A model generated the notes under the pieces. That model was not told the DNA's origin. It did no database searches and saw nothing but the letters and a program-made list of their open reading frames with translations. Below, in pieces: positions 1 through 12,150 of a stretch of 64,000 bases of DNA (the first letter of the stretch is position 1; the number at the start of each line of letters is the position of its first letter). Source of the DNA: Apostichopus japonicus (taxonomy: Eukaryota > Echinodermata > Holothuroidea > Aspidochirotida > Stichopodidae); assembly GCF_037975245.1 (NCBI RefSeq), contig NC_092576.1, positions 6,782,001-6,846,000 of the forward strand, given 5' to 3'. The position numbers and the translations under genes are program-made.

Positions 1-2339
1 GCGACGGGAAGATCTGTCACACAAAAATATGTACGTTACATTTAGTTAACGAACCAAATGTCCCTAACACTCTTACGATGGGACGTCCCCAGACGTCTGG
101 GCCAGGAGAGATAAGGCGGCCATCGTCTGAGGGACAAATAAAAAAACACTTCAAACTGTGCCCTCACGGGGGGACTCCGGGAGAAGGCGGGAGGAGTTTC
201 GTTATTCTATAAGAACGAACGCTACCCGTGTCCGAAAACGAGTCCGAGGGATGATGCTCAATTTCCGGTTCACGGATCGGAGAAGGAGCAGCTGGAGCTG
301 TAGTAAGGCCCCGATGGGGCTAGGTCGAACCAAGCGGCGAACTAGACACTATCTGCAAACAAGCAGAGTCCACCTGAGGGCCCTGACAGAGGGCATCGAT
401 CGACTCCTTCAAGGCCGTTAGGAGAGACACCACCGATGGTTCCTCCGGCCGTACCGAAGAGTGGTGATGGGAGTTGTTTCTCCGCCTCCGACGAAACTCC
501 CGTTCACTAGACGAGGATTCAGAAGAGGAGGATGTGCGTCTCCGTTTTCTTGTTTCCTCTGTCTCCTAGTTGGGGACCGGCCGCTAATTTCGGCAAGGTT
601 CTGGAAAGGATCCAGGCCTCTGGTATCAAGCGGTTGAGATTAAGAGGTTGATAGTGGATCCCATCAGGCTTCCTTACAAGCCGGTCCGGTAAAGGTGATT
701 GCCCTGAGCCCTTTGTGAAGAAGGAAGAGCATGGGCCGACACAATGGAACTCCGTTAATCAAGCCTGCTTGTGCTACCATCGAAACTGGGGAACTCCGCG
801 ACAGGTCGGCCAGCGTGGCCGGCGTTGACGGAGTCTATCTAATAGACGCTCCCGTCGCTAGCATCAGCAAGGATGCTACCGGTAGAGGCGGTGAGGAGGA
901 GGTGGAGAACGAACGGATTCAGACATTTCAGCGGGCAAGATTACCTTAAGATCAACATGCGTATGGACACCACGTGCTTCGATCTGAAAGAACAAAGGCA
1001 TGAACGATATAAGGCAACGGTAGTGAAAAACTACTTAAATAACGGGAGGAAAAGCCTCCTCTGAGGCGGAGGAGCAGGGGGACCAGACCACCTGGCCGTG
1101 CCCCCGGAGAACTCCCTAAGGTACCAGAGTGGATGTAGCAGCCCAGAAACAAGTAGAGTAAGTCAACAACCACACCTCTGGGAGCTTTCCGTTGTGGGTT
1201 ATGGGCCAAAAAGCACGGTAGAAACTTCCGACGGACAAAATTCAGGCCCCACTTTCTCTCAGACTGAAGACAGAGGCTAAGTGACTCCACTGGGGTCCAG
1301 CTAGAGGGTCAACAGTAGCTTATAAACCAATAGGGAACCCGGAGGGTCCAAGGACGAGGAAGAGACTAGCCAAAAGTTAGAGTCACCACCTATAACTGTG
1401 TCATCGGGTTGAACAGACGCAGGCCCGAAGGCTTTAATGAAACAAAACTCATCGATACCTTCTCCATAAGAAAAAATAAGGAAATAGGGAACCCGAAGGC
1501 TTTCGTATCAAAAAGGACTACGTGACCAAAACCACTTTAGCAGAGCACTAGAGCACGCAAACTAGATTCACGTGACCCGCAGCCTTAGCGCCGGGACACA
1601 GTTCTATACGGTGCTAAACAGCCTAAGGCCTATGCACAACCAAGTACATATGAAACTCGAGCCTACATACATCGTATATTCAACACAAAAACGAAAAGAA
1701 AATAAGAAGTGAAGTCCTTTCCGGTGTGACCCAGCGTGACCCGGATGTGGTGGCCGTGAAGTTAATTCTAGTCCGTATCCCTCCTGGATCCATCGGTCCC
1801 TTGTGACGCTGTTCCATTTCGCCGGCAAACGCCAGGAGACTCCCCCACCTAGGAGGCTGGTGGAAGGAGGTCCGGGCTCGGCGAGTAGTCATTTATGAAA
1901 GGAAAGACCCCTCCCCTGCCCTCCGCCGGTAATAGAAGGTGTCGGGTTCTTCGCATTGCGCCCCTACGGCAGCTTGAAAAGGCCGAACTTGAGCCTCGTT
2001 CGTTCGTAGATGGTTCTGAGGCTCTCCTGCGAGGTGGCAAGGGAGGAGGAGGTTGGTTGGTTTTACAGGAGTTATATCTCTCCTCAATACGTCCTGCTTA
2101 ACGTCCGATTGGAACGAGTCTCCGAATAGGTCCGATACGGAAATGGGCGCCCATAAGAGCGCCGGAGACAATGTCCGACAATCCCAAAGCGGGAGGGCGT
2201 TTCACCGACGCAGAAAAAAACACTCAAAGCGCCACTGGTTACTCGTATACGTGTAGTGATTAAGGGAGGGCGGGGGTAACATCATGACTCGTCCCCAGAA
2301 GCCCGAATTCTGAGCCAGCAGTACCTGGCGGGCTGAACT
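1..2339. repeat. GC-rich 2.34-kb tandem unit, copy 1
   Basis: The first copy of a long unit that starts again at 2340: the stretch around gggaagatctgtcacac recurs 2339 bases later, as do many others (for example the cacgtgcttc...ctgaaagaac region at 973 and 3310). The window begins inside or at the start of this unit. The base composition is clearly more GC-rich than the rest of the window. Minus-strand reading gives Arg/Ser-rich and Pro-rich peptides broken by stops, as expected for a decayed retroelement gag-like region. A DIRS-type element is one possibility but I could not confirm it. The unit does not resemble rRNA that I recognise. Confidence 0.7.
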
Positions 2340-3912
2340 ACGATGGGAAGATCTGTCACACAAGAGATGTACGTTACATTTAGTTAACGGACCAAACGTC
2401 ACAAACCCTCTTACGAGAGTACGTCCCCAGACGGCTCGACGTCTGGGCCAGGAAAGATAAGGCGGCCATCGTCCGAGGAACAAAACAATACCCTTCAAGC
2501 TGTCCCCACACGGGGGGACTCCTGGAGAAGGCGGGAGGAGCTACGTTATTCTGTAAGAACGAACGCTACCCGTGTCCAAAGACGAGTACGAGGGATGGAT
2601 CTCAATTTCCGTTTCACGGATCGGAGATGGAGCAGCTGGAGCTGTAGTAAGGCCCCGATGGGGCTAGGTCGAATCACGCGGCTAGCTAGACACTTCCTGT
2701 AAACAAGCAGAGTTCACCTGAGGGCCATGACAAAGGACATCGATCGACTCCTTCTAGGCCATTAGGAGAGACACCAACGATGGTTCCTCCGGCCGTACCG
2801 AAGAATGGTGATGGGAATTGTCCCCGACGGAACTCCCGTTCGCTAGACGAGGACTCAGAAGAGGAGGACGTGCGTCTCCGTTTTCTTGTTTTTTTTCTGT
2901 CTCCTAGCTGGGGACCGGCCGCTACTTTCGCCAAAGTCCTGGAAAGGATCCGGGCCTCTGTTATCAAGCGGTTGAGGTTGAGATGTTGATAGTGTATCCC
3001 CATCAGGCTTCCTGCCAAGCCGGTCCGGTATAGTGGGGGCACCGAGCCCTTTGTGAAGAAGGAAGAGCCTGGGCCAACACAACGGGACTCCGTTAATCAA
3101 GCCTGCTTGTGCTACCATCGACACGGGGAAACTCCGCGACAGGTCGGCTAGTGTGACCGGCGCTGTCGGAGTCTATCTACTAGACGCTTCCGTTGCTAGC
3201 ATCAGCAAGGATTCTACCGGTAGAGGCGGTGAGGAGGGGGTGAAGAACGATCGGATTCAGACATTCCAGCGGGCAAGATCCCTTTAAGACCACCTTGCGC
3301 ATGGAAACCACGTGCTTCAATCTGAAAGAACAAAAGTATAAGCGTTATTAGGCAACGGTAGTGCTAAACTACTTTAATAACGGGAGGAAAAGCCTCCGCT
3401 GAGGCGGAGGAGCAGGGGAGCCAGATCACCTGGTCGTGCCCCGGAGAATTCCAGAGTGGATGTAGCAGCCCAGAACAAAGTAGAGTAAGTCAGCAATCAC
3501 ACTTCTAGGAGCTTTCGTTCGGGGGTGATAGGCCACAAACCACCGTAAAAACTTCCGACGGACAAAATTCAAGCCCCCTTTCTCTCAGACTGAGTACAGA
3601 GGCTAAGGGACTCCACTGGGGTTCAGCTAGAGGGTCAACAGTAGCTACTAAACCAGAACGGAACCCGGGGATCCAAGGAAGAGGAAGAGACGGGCCAAAA
3701 AGTTAGAGCCACCACCTATAACTGTGCCTGCGGGTAGAACAGACGCAGGCCCGAAGACTGAATGAAACTTAACTCATCGATACCTTCTCTATACGAATTA
3801 ATAAGGAAGAAGGAAACCCAAAGGCTTTCGTATCAAATAAGGACTACGTGACCAAAATCACTTGGGCAGAGCTCTAGAGCGCGCAAAGAAGGGTGACGTG
3901 ACCCACAGCCCC
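2340..3912. repeat. GC-rich tandem unit, copy 2 (truncated)
   Basis: The second direct copy of the unit, diverged from copy 1 by scattered substitutions and small indels. Homology stops near 3912, just after the shared segment with acgtgaccaaaa (1520 and 3847) and the following gtgacc motif. About 750 bases of copy 1 (roughly 1590-2339) therefore have no counterpart here. Truncation at one end is typical of retroelement insertions or of the edge of a tandem array. Confidence 0.7.
2686..3042 (-). pseudogene. Decayed retroelement gag-like ORF fragment
   Basis: An open stretch of 118 codons on the minus strand carries a basic-then-serine/glutamate cluster (KKTRKRRRTSSSSESSSS) after the segment ILSRTLAKVAAGPQLGD. 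Such Arg/Ser-rich segments are common in the first ORF of DIRS-like and other retroelements. The equivalent stretch of copy 1 (about 400-660) is broken by frameshifts, so only the low-complexity part remains readable. No reverse transcriptase or recombinase motif was found in 1-4200. The assignment is tentative. Confidence 0.3.
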
Positions 3913-4200
3913 AGCGGAGCAAAGACCACGGGGAAAAGATGAGCTCACCTATTTCCGGGCAGGGGCGAACAACAGAACACCTCGCAATCGATGCAAGACC
4001 GACGAACTCCCACACAAAACAATATGGAGGTAACTCGCCGAAGCACGCTACGCTTCGGCCGAACACGAGAGGAAGAAAAAGAAAAAGAAAAAAACCTTTC
4101 CCCGACGTACACGGGATGAAAAGAGGGGTCCCAAAGGGACTAAAAAGGGAGCAAAATCACCGAATCGGGAAAACCAGGGCTTCAAAGTAAGCTGAGAGAG
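3913..4200. other. GC-rich tail of the repeat block, no gene seen
   Basis: The stretch keeps the high GC content of the upstream repeat but has no match to copy 1. It contains an A/G-rich run near 4070-4095. Base composition falls abruptly to AT-rich after about 4200, marking the edge of the inserted or repeated block. Confidence 0.4.
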
Positions 4201-6659
4201 TGCTAAAATCACGCAAAAACTTGTGATGTTGACTTGCTCCTAACAGTGTAATTAACAGGAAAAGAATGACAAGGTCAAGGCACCGGATCTGTCCAGACGG
4301 AGCTAGCTAGACCGGCTGCCCTTGGTAGGCTACGATACAGTTGATTGTAGTTTTTTTGTCACTTGACAAGAGTTGGCGCGGGAAATGCATAAGTGATTCG
4401 TCCAGAAGGTAAGGAGTTCCCGATGTTAGTTTGGTATATGCAGTGCATATTAAGTTTACAGTTATGAAAGCGTTGTGTTTTTTGCAAAGTTCAACTTTTT
4501 AAATTATATCTAATGTTTGTTCTCTTTTGGTTTTCGCTTTCCTTTACAACCAATGCAACTCTTTAAATGCTAAGATAATCATCCGATAAAATAACCTCAT
4601 TTACATACTTATATCTCACTAGCTCATTCTATACTGCTGTAAAGGGGCCGCATCTTCGTTTCTCGCTTTTCATCCTCTATTTCATCTATTATGTTCACCA
4701 GACACTGCATATTTACTTTTGTTTTGTTACACCCAAGTTGTCAGGATTTTGTCATATGATTTGGAAAGTATTTTAGATTAATTTAGTTTAAGAAAAATAA
4801 TAGTCATGGCTAAAAACCATTGTTAAATATGATCGTGAACGATATATTAACTAGATATTAATTGAAATTCTTTAACTTCGGTTATTGCATTCTTTATTTT
4901 CATTGTTTCTCTTTTGTGATTCCTTTAGTGAACTTTAACATTGCACTTTAACATTGCACATGAACAGTGCACTGTCATATCGGATTCCTCAAATTACTAT
5001 CTAAGCGGCATATAAAATAATCCGTAAGATATTGTGCTGTCATTGGTCATTGTATACGTCGCCTTCTATATCCGTAGACTACAGGTCACGTGACGTCTGC
5101 TCACCAGCTAAGCTGAATCAGATCTCGAGACTTGTGAATCAGTCTTAGCTCCCATTCTGAATCGTTTGTTTCGGTATTAGCCCTGGCTCCGACCATTATG
5201 GTCGTCTCTGTATGTTGTATTCGTCTTTACACTTAAGTTTGCATAGTTATAGAAATCTACTTCAGTATCAAGACCTCGTTTGGAACCATATTCGTTTAAG
5301 TACGTGTTTTTCTTTCTAACATTGAGGGCTTCATGCCGATGTTTGTCTGTACCGTGGCAGACTGTAGTAATCGATTACAAAATCTACTCAGTGCTCTTTC
5401 TTCACTCGTTTAACTATGCGTTATATGCTGTGCATGTGATAGCGAGATTTAAAGCACGTCTTTCCTATCACATAGCCATGTATTTTGGCGCCCCCAGAAT
5501 CTTAGACTGTATATTAGCGTTACAATAGCAGGTGAGCCTCGAGTTAGATAAACATTTACCGAAAGGCAAGATACTACTGCATCATTGCGAAACAGAAAGC
5601 CTGATTATGACACGGAAATCTGTCATTGCACTTTTCAGCTTTAATCGCTGTGTTATGGGTTAGATGACCATATGTTAAAGAAAAATAAACAAGAGGTTAT
5701 AAATAACATTAAAAATGAAATCCCTTTGAGAATATTAAACAGTGAGCGAAAGTGAATATATACTGTGTATTTCGCTATCGCCCTATAAAATTCAGAAAGT
5801 TGGAATAAGTTCAACACAATAACCAATATATTTTCTTTATTCTAACTCAAACGTGTAATTGTTAAAATGGGAAAACAGGATCATATCCTGGTTTTAATTG
5901 TTACATTGTTTCTGTTTCTTGTAAAGTGTGGGAAGTCAAATTGTTTTCAGTTGTACAGAACATATATGTGTTGTAGATGGCTTTAGGTAAGGATCTATGA
6001 ATGTGACTTCTGACTATTCCCTTAAAGACTACATATTTTTGTCGATAGAACGTATACATGAAATACGCTAGCTGCTGACACTAAGGGCTAAAAAACGTAA
6101 ACTACGAATACATGTAAGTAACTGACATATGTGTACTATTTGAGATAAATGTTTTGTTGAAAACGCAAAGCAAGGTGAAGAGAGTGTCATCATCATGTAT
6201 GTAGGTCTTGTAAACACACAGTGTTAGGTCCACTGATTCCAGGAATACTGCGAGTAAGAGTTGAGTATAGTAAACAAGGAACATCGTTGACGAAGACCTA
6301 ACTAACAAGAGATCGGTAATCAGTCGTAACATTGTTTTATATATTTATATGCCCTTCACATGTATAAAGCTATTTTGGGAACTAAACAATGGGAAACTGA
6401 TTACGATCATCTGAAGTCATTTCCTCGTTCAGTTATTACTATATCAAACTAACACACGACATATGTGCATTAAAATGATCAATTAATACTGATTAAACCG
6501 GCATTAAAGATGATACTTCTTATTATTTCATGCAAGTTGTTGTGATAAATGCTACATTTGTGCTCCGACGATAGAAGAAAGCATTATTTTTATTTTATAA
6601 ATGTGCTTAAGAGGAAAAACAAAACTATTCTATCCTATACCTTAGAGAGCTGTTAGTAT
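4201..6659. other. AT-rich non-coding stretch
   Basis: No open frame with recognisable protein character, no tandem repeat and no clear transposon ends were seen. The short open frames here lack plausible splice context or domain signatures. Confidence 0.4.
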
Positions 6660-6819
6660 ATGGCCAGGTTTTCTCAAAGGAACTTCTATTGTAATCAAAC
6701 TTGGTATTTTACATATAAAGATCGTATCTCAGAAGAAAAGGGGTTCAATCGACTGCATGATATTTGTTGTATACTTGAGCTGCCAAAAACATCAACGATA
6801 TTACTCTTATTTCCCCGAA

Positions 6820-7098
6820 ATGCCACAATTCTGTGTTGTTGGAGCAGGGAGCTGTTATGTTCCCAACAGCTCCATGGTTGGAGGTTGCAGTTATACCTCA
6901 GCCAAAAAAAGCGTCAGCCTTTGTAGCTTTCTGAGTAAAAGAACCGACGTAAAACGCCGTAAACGTTGGATCAATTTTGTGAGATCCACGCAGAAAGATT
7001 TTTCAGCACCGGGAGTATCTCATGCCCATGAGTCCACATGCATGACCTTGCATGACCATGCATACCAAACTTACTTTCAACAGTTGTGGCGGACATAG
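6820..7098 (+). pseudogene. THAP-type zinc-finger fragment
   Basis: From the ATG at 6820 the frame reads MPQFCVVGAGSC, then RRKRWINFVRS, then FSAPGVSHAHESTC. This follows the THAP plan (MPxxC at the start, a basic-W segment, F-x-P-S-like residues, then a late Cys and His). THAP domains are C2CH zinc fingers that bind DNA; they occur in P-element-like transposases and in host transcription factors. The normal CSxHF end is degraded and the frame stops at 7098 without a transposase domain. An upstream in-frame ATG at 6757 exists, but the THAP Met at 6820 fits better. It is probably a relic of a P-like element or a lone first exon. Confidence 0.45.
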
Positions 7099-8493
7099 CT
7101 AATGTAGAGTCACGGTAGTATTTCACTCATGCTTGAACGAGAAACGTGGATTTGGATATTCACTGCTAAATTTGGTTTATTGACAGGATACTTTTTCTGT
7201 GTTTGTACTTTTGGATATTAAAACGAGTAAGTACTATGTTCAGCTGAAGCTAAGTCATGCATATGCTACCCTGGTTGATTGGGGCCAGCGTTTTCTCGTA
7301 GTTGTTCAATTATGTTAAGTGTTTTTTGGTAATTTGTTGGCAGTAACATAAACCATTTTCCCGCGACCTATCACGCATGAGACATCTTTATGTCTACTTT
7401 GCGGTATCTTGCGATCAAATTGTATTACGAAATCGGCAAGCTGCTTGCATGTTCGACGATTTATTGTACCGAACGTACCTATAGACGCCCCGCTTTTTAA
7501 ACGATGCCTCCATACGAGTGGAAATTTTGCATATAAAATAGCCCACTTTACTAAATGTTCTGCTTAAGTCTTAAAATTGTCTTATAACTAGTTGTTTACC
7601 TTTATGTGTTCCTGTTTTAAGCTAACAGCTTTTCAAACGCTCGAAATTGAAAGTCAAATACAGTACAATTGTTCGCTATCTGTGTATAAACAGTGCCTAT
7701 ATCAGCGTTTGATTTTCGCGGTATACCAAAGATGACGTCACACGGTGACCAGAGGCTCCTTTGGGTCAATCTCTATTTTCAGACATTCCAGAGGTACATG
7801 TCACGTGACTACCTAAAATGTCCATTTTCGTGGTGGTTTTTTGATGGGTTATAGTAGGTTATGTTGATTATGGGAATGTTAACTCCCAAAGTAATGAAAA
7901 ATCCCCCCCCCCCTCCAGAAAAAAAAATGTTTCCATAGTTGAGCTTTAACCTAATGCTCAAATTGTATATCTCAATACTACTGCAACTCATTTCTCCACG
8001 TCAATAACTGCAGTAATATTTTCCCCGCTCAGTGGGACGTACATATCCTACTGGCTTATTGATGCCTCTAATGTTTACGTTGATGCCGTATTTGTTTCCC
8101 ATATGACAATCGTAGAGACCTATGTGTCAAGTACACGTTAGATAGAAGTTGTCAATTCTAGTGGTATATTGCATAAAATTCTGATAATTAGATAATGAGT
8201 ATGAAACGATTTCAAGAGTCTTGAAGAAACTATATTAAATGTTTATTTCCTGAGGATATGGTAATAAACATCGCCCTTATGTGATTATGAAGAGTTATTT
8301 TGTTCTCCTGCGGAAGTCTGTAATACTGTTACACTGATACTGATCTGTAATACCGCGGAAGTCTGTTATACTGTTATACTGGCATGTCGATTAAAAAAAG
8401 CACAGTCTTTGTGTCACCTTCGCCTATATTGCATTGAAACTTGTTTCATCAGTTACTATTATATCGATAACAACAATTGTTTTCAGTTCTTAC
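7099..8493. other. AT-rich non-coding stretch
   Basis: No gene recognised. It contains a C homopolymer followed by an A-rich run at about 7903-7928. If the kinase-like exons at 8494-8783 belong to a working gene, its last exon and 3' UTR would lie here, but I could not identify them. Confidence 0.35.
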
Positions 8494-8783
8494 CTCTTTC
8501 ACTTTCTCAATAAGATCACTGATGGTCGGACGATTAGTCGGCTGGTCATTAAAGCACTCAGTAACCTGTAACTTTCTGGAAAATGAAAGTCATTACATGT
8601 AGATAAATAAATATCATTGATATACTCACAATTTCTGAAATACTGACAGTGTAAATGCTTGTTCACAAAACTTCGTATAAACATACCTCAGCTCATGGCA
8701 TGTTGATGGCCAATGTTTGAATGCATCTTCTGCAGTCGCGGCTGCCAAGAAGGTATGGTCTATTTGCACGAGAGGAGATTCCC
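8494..8783 (-). pseudogene. Tyrosine-kinase-like C-lobe, two exons
   Basis: Two minus-strand exons, 8783-8687 and 8575-8494, have AG acceptors, GTATGT and GTAAGA donors, and matching phase (phase 2 at the shared intron). The joined frame carries GESPL, then WPSTCHEL, then CFNDQPTNRPTISDLIEKV. This matches the end of a receptor tyrosine kinase domain, which has a G-x-S/T-P motif, a P-x-x-C-x-x-E-L helix, and C-x-x-x-x-P-x-x-R-P-T-x-x-x-L. The exons coding for the HRD and DFG motifs would be expected just to the right but are not visible between 8784 and 11524, where repeats sit instead. I infer they belong to the Ig-receptor gene at 21.4-25.1 kb. The gene is probably dead. Confidence 0.55.
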
Positions 8784-10259
8784 CTAAAATGTATTGAATT
8801 AAGAAGAATTTGACAGACAATTATTTGTTTGTATATCCCTTACGTCAGAAAGTATGACGCATTACACTTGTCGGTGCAGCAGTTGGCGAGATATATAGCT
8901 AGTCAGAGTGTAAAGTAAAAAATTCTTTTGAACTTATTTATGAGATATACGTGTGTGGCAGTTGAGGTGAATTACTTCCGACACATGTAATTGTACTTGT
9001 GAAGCGTTGGTGAGGTGCATTCATTTGCTGTGTAGTGTTGTAATTTTTGTTAAACACGACCACAGAAAAAGTGGAGGGACGCCTGTGTAGTAACAAAATG
9101 TTGTTTGCATTATACTACAAAGTCAAAAAAGTGAAAATATTAGTAGTACGAAAATTACCGTCTCAAATATGTTGTTTCCACTTTTGGTCCTTTAGTGCCA
9201 ATCTAAAAACATCTTCGACCAAACTGTATTGCAAGTTTAATTCTCCATCCCAAGGTTAACATTGAAGTTAGTGAGTTTCACTTCTTAATAAGTGCTTAGG
9301 CAACATAGAGATGTGATAATGATTGCTGTAGAATAACATTCAGTGTTCCAAGAAAAATAACACTACAAATCATTTGCTCATTTGATTAACTTATCAATAT
9401 ATAAATAAAAACGGCCACGTAGATTCGTATCACGAGCCATTTGATAGTGGATGGTTTGCAATGAGACTGGCTATCGTTTGTAACAGACGTACATATCTTT
9501 GTTCTATAGTCAGCCACAGAGCCAAAGCATCCCATCTTAACACTCGAGCATTTACATAATTTCATGACGTTACGGTTTCAACACCCAATAACGTACGGTT
9601 CGTATTTGTTAATACACTGAATTGACTAATTGTTTGTCTTTACATATCGAATTCACAAGTAGTGTGTAAAAGTTTAAATAATTAGGTTTGCTTCAAATGT
9701 TTCTTCGTTTAACCACTGACTATTTTAATTGTTATATTGATGGGTCACAGTATGTGTTGGGTTATATCATCACGACATTGTTCTTGAAATATGCCTTAAC
9801 TCAATGCTCGCGTAACTACAAAATGTCACAAAGTATGTGTTCAATACTCCGTTAAAAAGTGTAAGTATAAAAGATGTATCCATTTAACAAACCGAGTACC
9901 GCAGCAAAGATTCCCTTGGTAGCCCATGTAAAGCACACGTTTCCTGTAAGTTAAGCAATACAAAATGACCAATTTTATTCGGACTAAAGGCCACGTTTGT
10001 GTCTCAGCATTAAAACAATGTCACACTCTCTTGTCATCATTTACTTCAAGAATTCATCAACATGGAGTAAATACCCCAGTTAACTTAGTGGTTAAACAAA
10101 CTAGAAAAAACCATTGATTACCTTTTGTAATGGAGACGAAAATAAAGTTTAATTAACACACATTCGACTTAAAGGAGGCAATTCTTGTCGGCGCGTCTTT
10201 AGCCAGACGAAACGCTTATAATTTGCACACCCCTCCAGAACTAAGGAGTATTTTGGGGA
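8784..10259. other. Non-coding, probably intron
   Basis: An AT-rich stretch between kinase-like exons. No HRD, DFG or APE-type kinase motif was seen on the minus strand, and no repeat structure was noticed. Confidence 0.35.
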
Positions 10260-10815
10260 TGAAAGTCCAGGGTGTAAAAACTGAGGATAAAAACAGCTTA
10301 TTAGTTATCCCTATGTGTAAAAGTAAGTTGGCCTGACGTTTCGATCCTAGCAGGATCTTCTTCAAAGGCTAAATGACAAGTACCAGTAACAGAAGGGACA
10401 ATACACACACATAATACAGACAGGTTAATGAGCATGGTGAGCATAAAGAGATAGATGTAAGGGAGTAGTAGGTAAGGGATGGAGAGAAGAAAGAAAGAAA
10501 CCAACAGAGGAAGAGGAGAGGTAGGAGATAAACAGTAGAGGGACAAAGAGAGGATTAAGGGAAGAGGGTATGGAATAAACTGGAGAAGGACAAAGGCAGA
10601 AAGGTGTGGAGAAAAAGGGTGGAAGAGAGCTATGAGAATAGGTGTGATGGGGGGGGGGGCAAGGGGAGAAGGAGGGGACAAAAGAAAATGTCCTTCCTGA
10701 ATGTTGAGCCCATGAGGTTGAATGGTGCGAGGGAGTTGCATCCACAGCCTCTCTCTGCTGGTTCGTACTAGGTCAGGACGGCTACCTAAGGATTCAAACC
10801 CCTGTAGGGACATGT
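10260..10815 (-). repeat. Dispersed repeat ending in a hammerhead-like fold
   Basis: On the minus strand a long C/T-rich segment is followed by a hammerhead-like motif (10370-10331) and an AT tail ending near 10260. The same order, with similar sequence, occurs on the plus strand at about 55612-55962, so this is a repeat family. Motif reading on the minus strand: AGCC, TTGAAGA, a GATCC/GGATC stem, GAAAC, GTC, AGGC. AGCC/AGGC-type ends can pair as stem I. The core has T in place of the first C and an extra A before stem II, so self-cleavage is doubtful. Confidence 0.5.
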
Positions 10816-10825
10816 CGTTAATGGT

Positions 10826-11052
10826 ATCTCTGATTGGCTGAATTCAAACTGGTGGGTTGGGTGAACTGTGTGCGGTTAATATCAAATACCGGTATGTTAA
10901 TTGTCGGACGACACTTTTCTCATTATCTGCAAATGTCCTTAATTACTCGCCAATTAACGCTTTTGGCAGGGAAAAATATATGTAAGAAACTCGATGGACT
11001 TGTCAAAAAAGTAGAAAACGGCGACAAAACGCAAAATGTTGTTTTAAACACA
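10826..11052 (+). mobile_element. Degraded copy of the TTAA/TIR element
   Basis: This stretch matches the right part of the terminal-inverted-repeat element at 50583-51185: both contain tctctgattgg, gaattcaaact, acttttctcattatctg, ccttaattactcgc and cgatggac in the same order, and both end in acgcaaaatg followed by a T-rich end. The left end of this copy is not clear and may have been replaced by the adjoining repeat at 10260-10815. Confidence 0.5.
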
Positions 11053-11524
11053 ACTGTGTAGTATCGCGGAAGGGCCGAGATACCTGCGTTATTGAGTTAC
11101 AATACCAACTTTCCATGTGACTTAACTCCACCAGGTGAGTGCCTGTATGCACGATGGTGCATATTATAGCGAATGGATTAACGCACGTTTTCTGCATAGG
11201 TTTATTCAATTTATTTGTGTATAATAGTAGGGCTTCTAGACTAAGTGGAATCCTAAAAGTTACAGTCATATGTATATACTTCGGTTAAGCAGTAATGTAA
11301 TACAGTAACGTGTAGAAATCTGTTAAGATGGGATATCTTACTTGCCAGGTTTATATTTATTGACGGTATTATCTGTTGACAAAAGTCTTAACTAATGTAA
11401 ATCTGTTTTAGCCATCCAGTTCTGTTATATGTATATATATAGCTTGAATAGCAGCCAACGGGGAAAATATAAGTTTTCAAAACTTTAAAGTTGTCCTTAA
11501 AAACTACTACTAATTAAATCTTAC

Positions 11525-11594
11525 CTTCACCTCTACCCTTCATGGTCACTTGAACTTCCTCTTTCTGTACAATTAGCGTGTTTCTTCTGAGAAC
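11525..11594 (-). pseudogene. Candidate exon of the Ig-kinase-like gene (N-lobe start?)
   Basis: On the minus strand an AG acceptor precedes 11594 and a GTAAG donor follows 11525. The open frame reads VLRRNTLIV, then VTMKGRGEG. A basic-x-x-L segment followed by G-x-G-E-x resembles the start of a kinase N-lobe with its glycine loop. The exon ends in phase 1, which is compatible with the C-lobe exon at 8783, but the catalytic core between them is missing. It could also be a chance open frame. Confidence 0.25.
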
Positions 11595-12142
11595 CTCAAA
11601 CATAAATTAATACAATCCTGCTAAACACGATCAATTCCTTCATAGTGCGTGCATTCTGTTCTACTCAATGATGTGTGAAGGTCGCATACAGCAATTCCAT
11701 TTGAGGTGTTATTTCTACATCGGTAAGATAAAACCAGCGCTGGTATTCATCGTCCAGGGTAACTGAGAAAAATGCCTAGTAGTTACCGGTATGATATAAT
11801 TATTCATTCAGCCTTGGGGTTTTGATAGATTGTAAATCGGCTGACATGGTACCAGACTTGTGTGTTATAAACAGCAAATTTTTACACGTATACATTGAAA
11901 TCGAGAGATAAACATATAGTACACACCTCCCATGTTGTGTGCTTCCATTATATATGTACACCGATTCGATTACATCAAAGAAAACGATATTCACTATTAC
12001 TGGTAGTGACATATCACACACTAAGCTAGGGAACTTATCGAAGGCAACGTTTCAAAGTTAGGTATTTGTACCTGTTGTAATATTTTAATGTTCACCTTCA
12101 ATAGAGGTACACTTTCAATGTTGGGGATATGTGCTTTTAAGA
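11595..12142. other. AT-rich non-coding stretch
   Basis: Nothing recognised. It probably lies inside an intron of the minus-strand Ig-kinase-like gene. Confidence 0.3.
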
Positions 12143-12150
12143 ACCACAAA

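Noticed and set aside
1-4200. rRNA genes or rDNA spacer
   Set aside because: GC content and tandem structure suggested it, but no conserved rRNA core sequence was recognised.
10301-10813. 170-codon minus-strand open frame rich in Pro, Leu and Ser
   Set aside because: It is a translation of the C/T-rich body of the dispersed repeat. The related copy at 55.7 kb does not preserve the frame.
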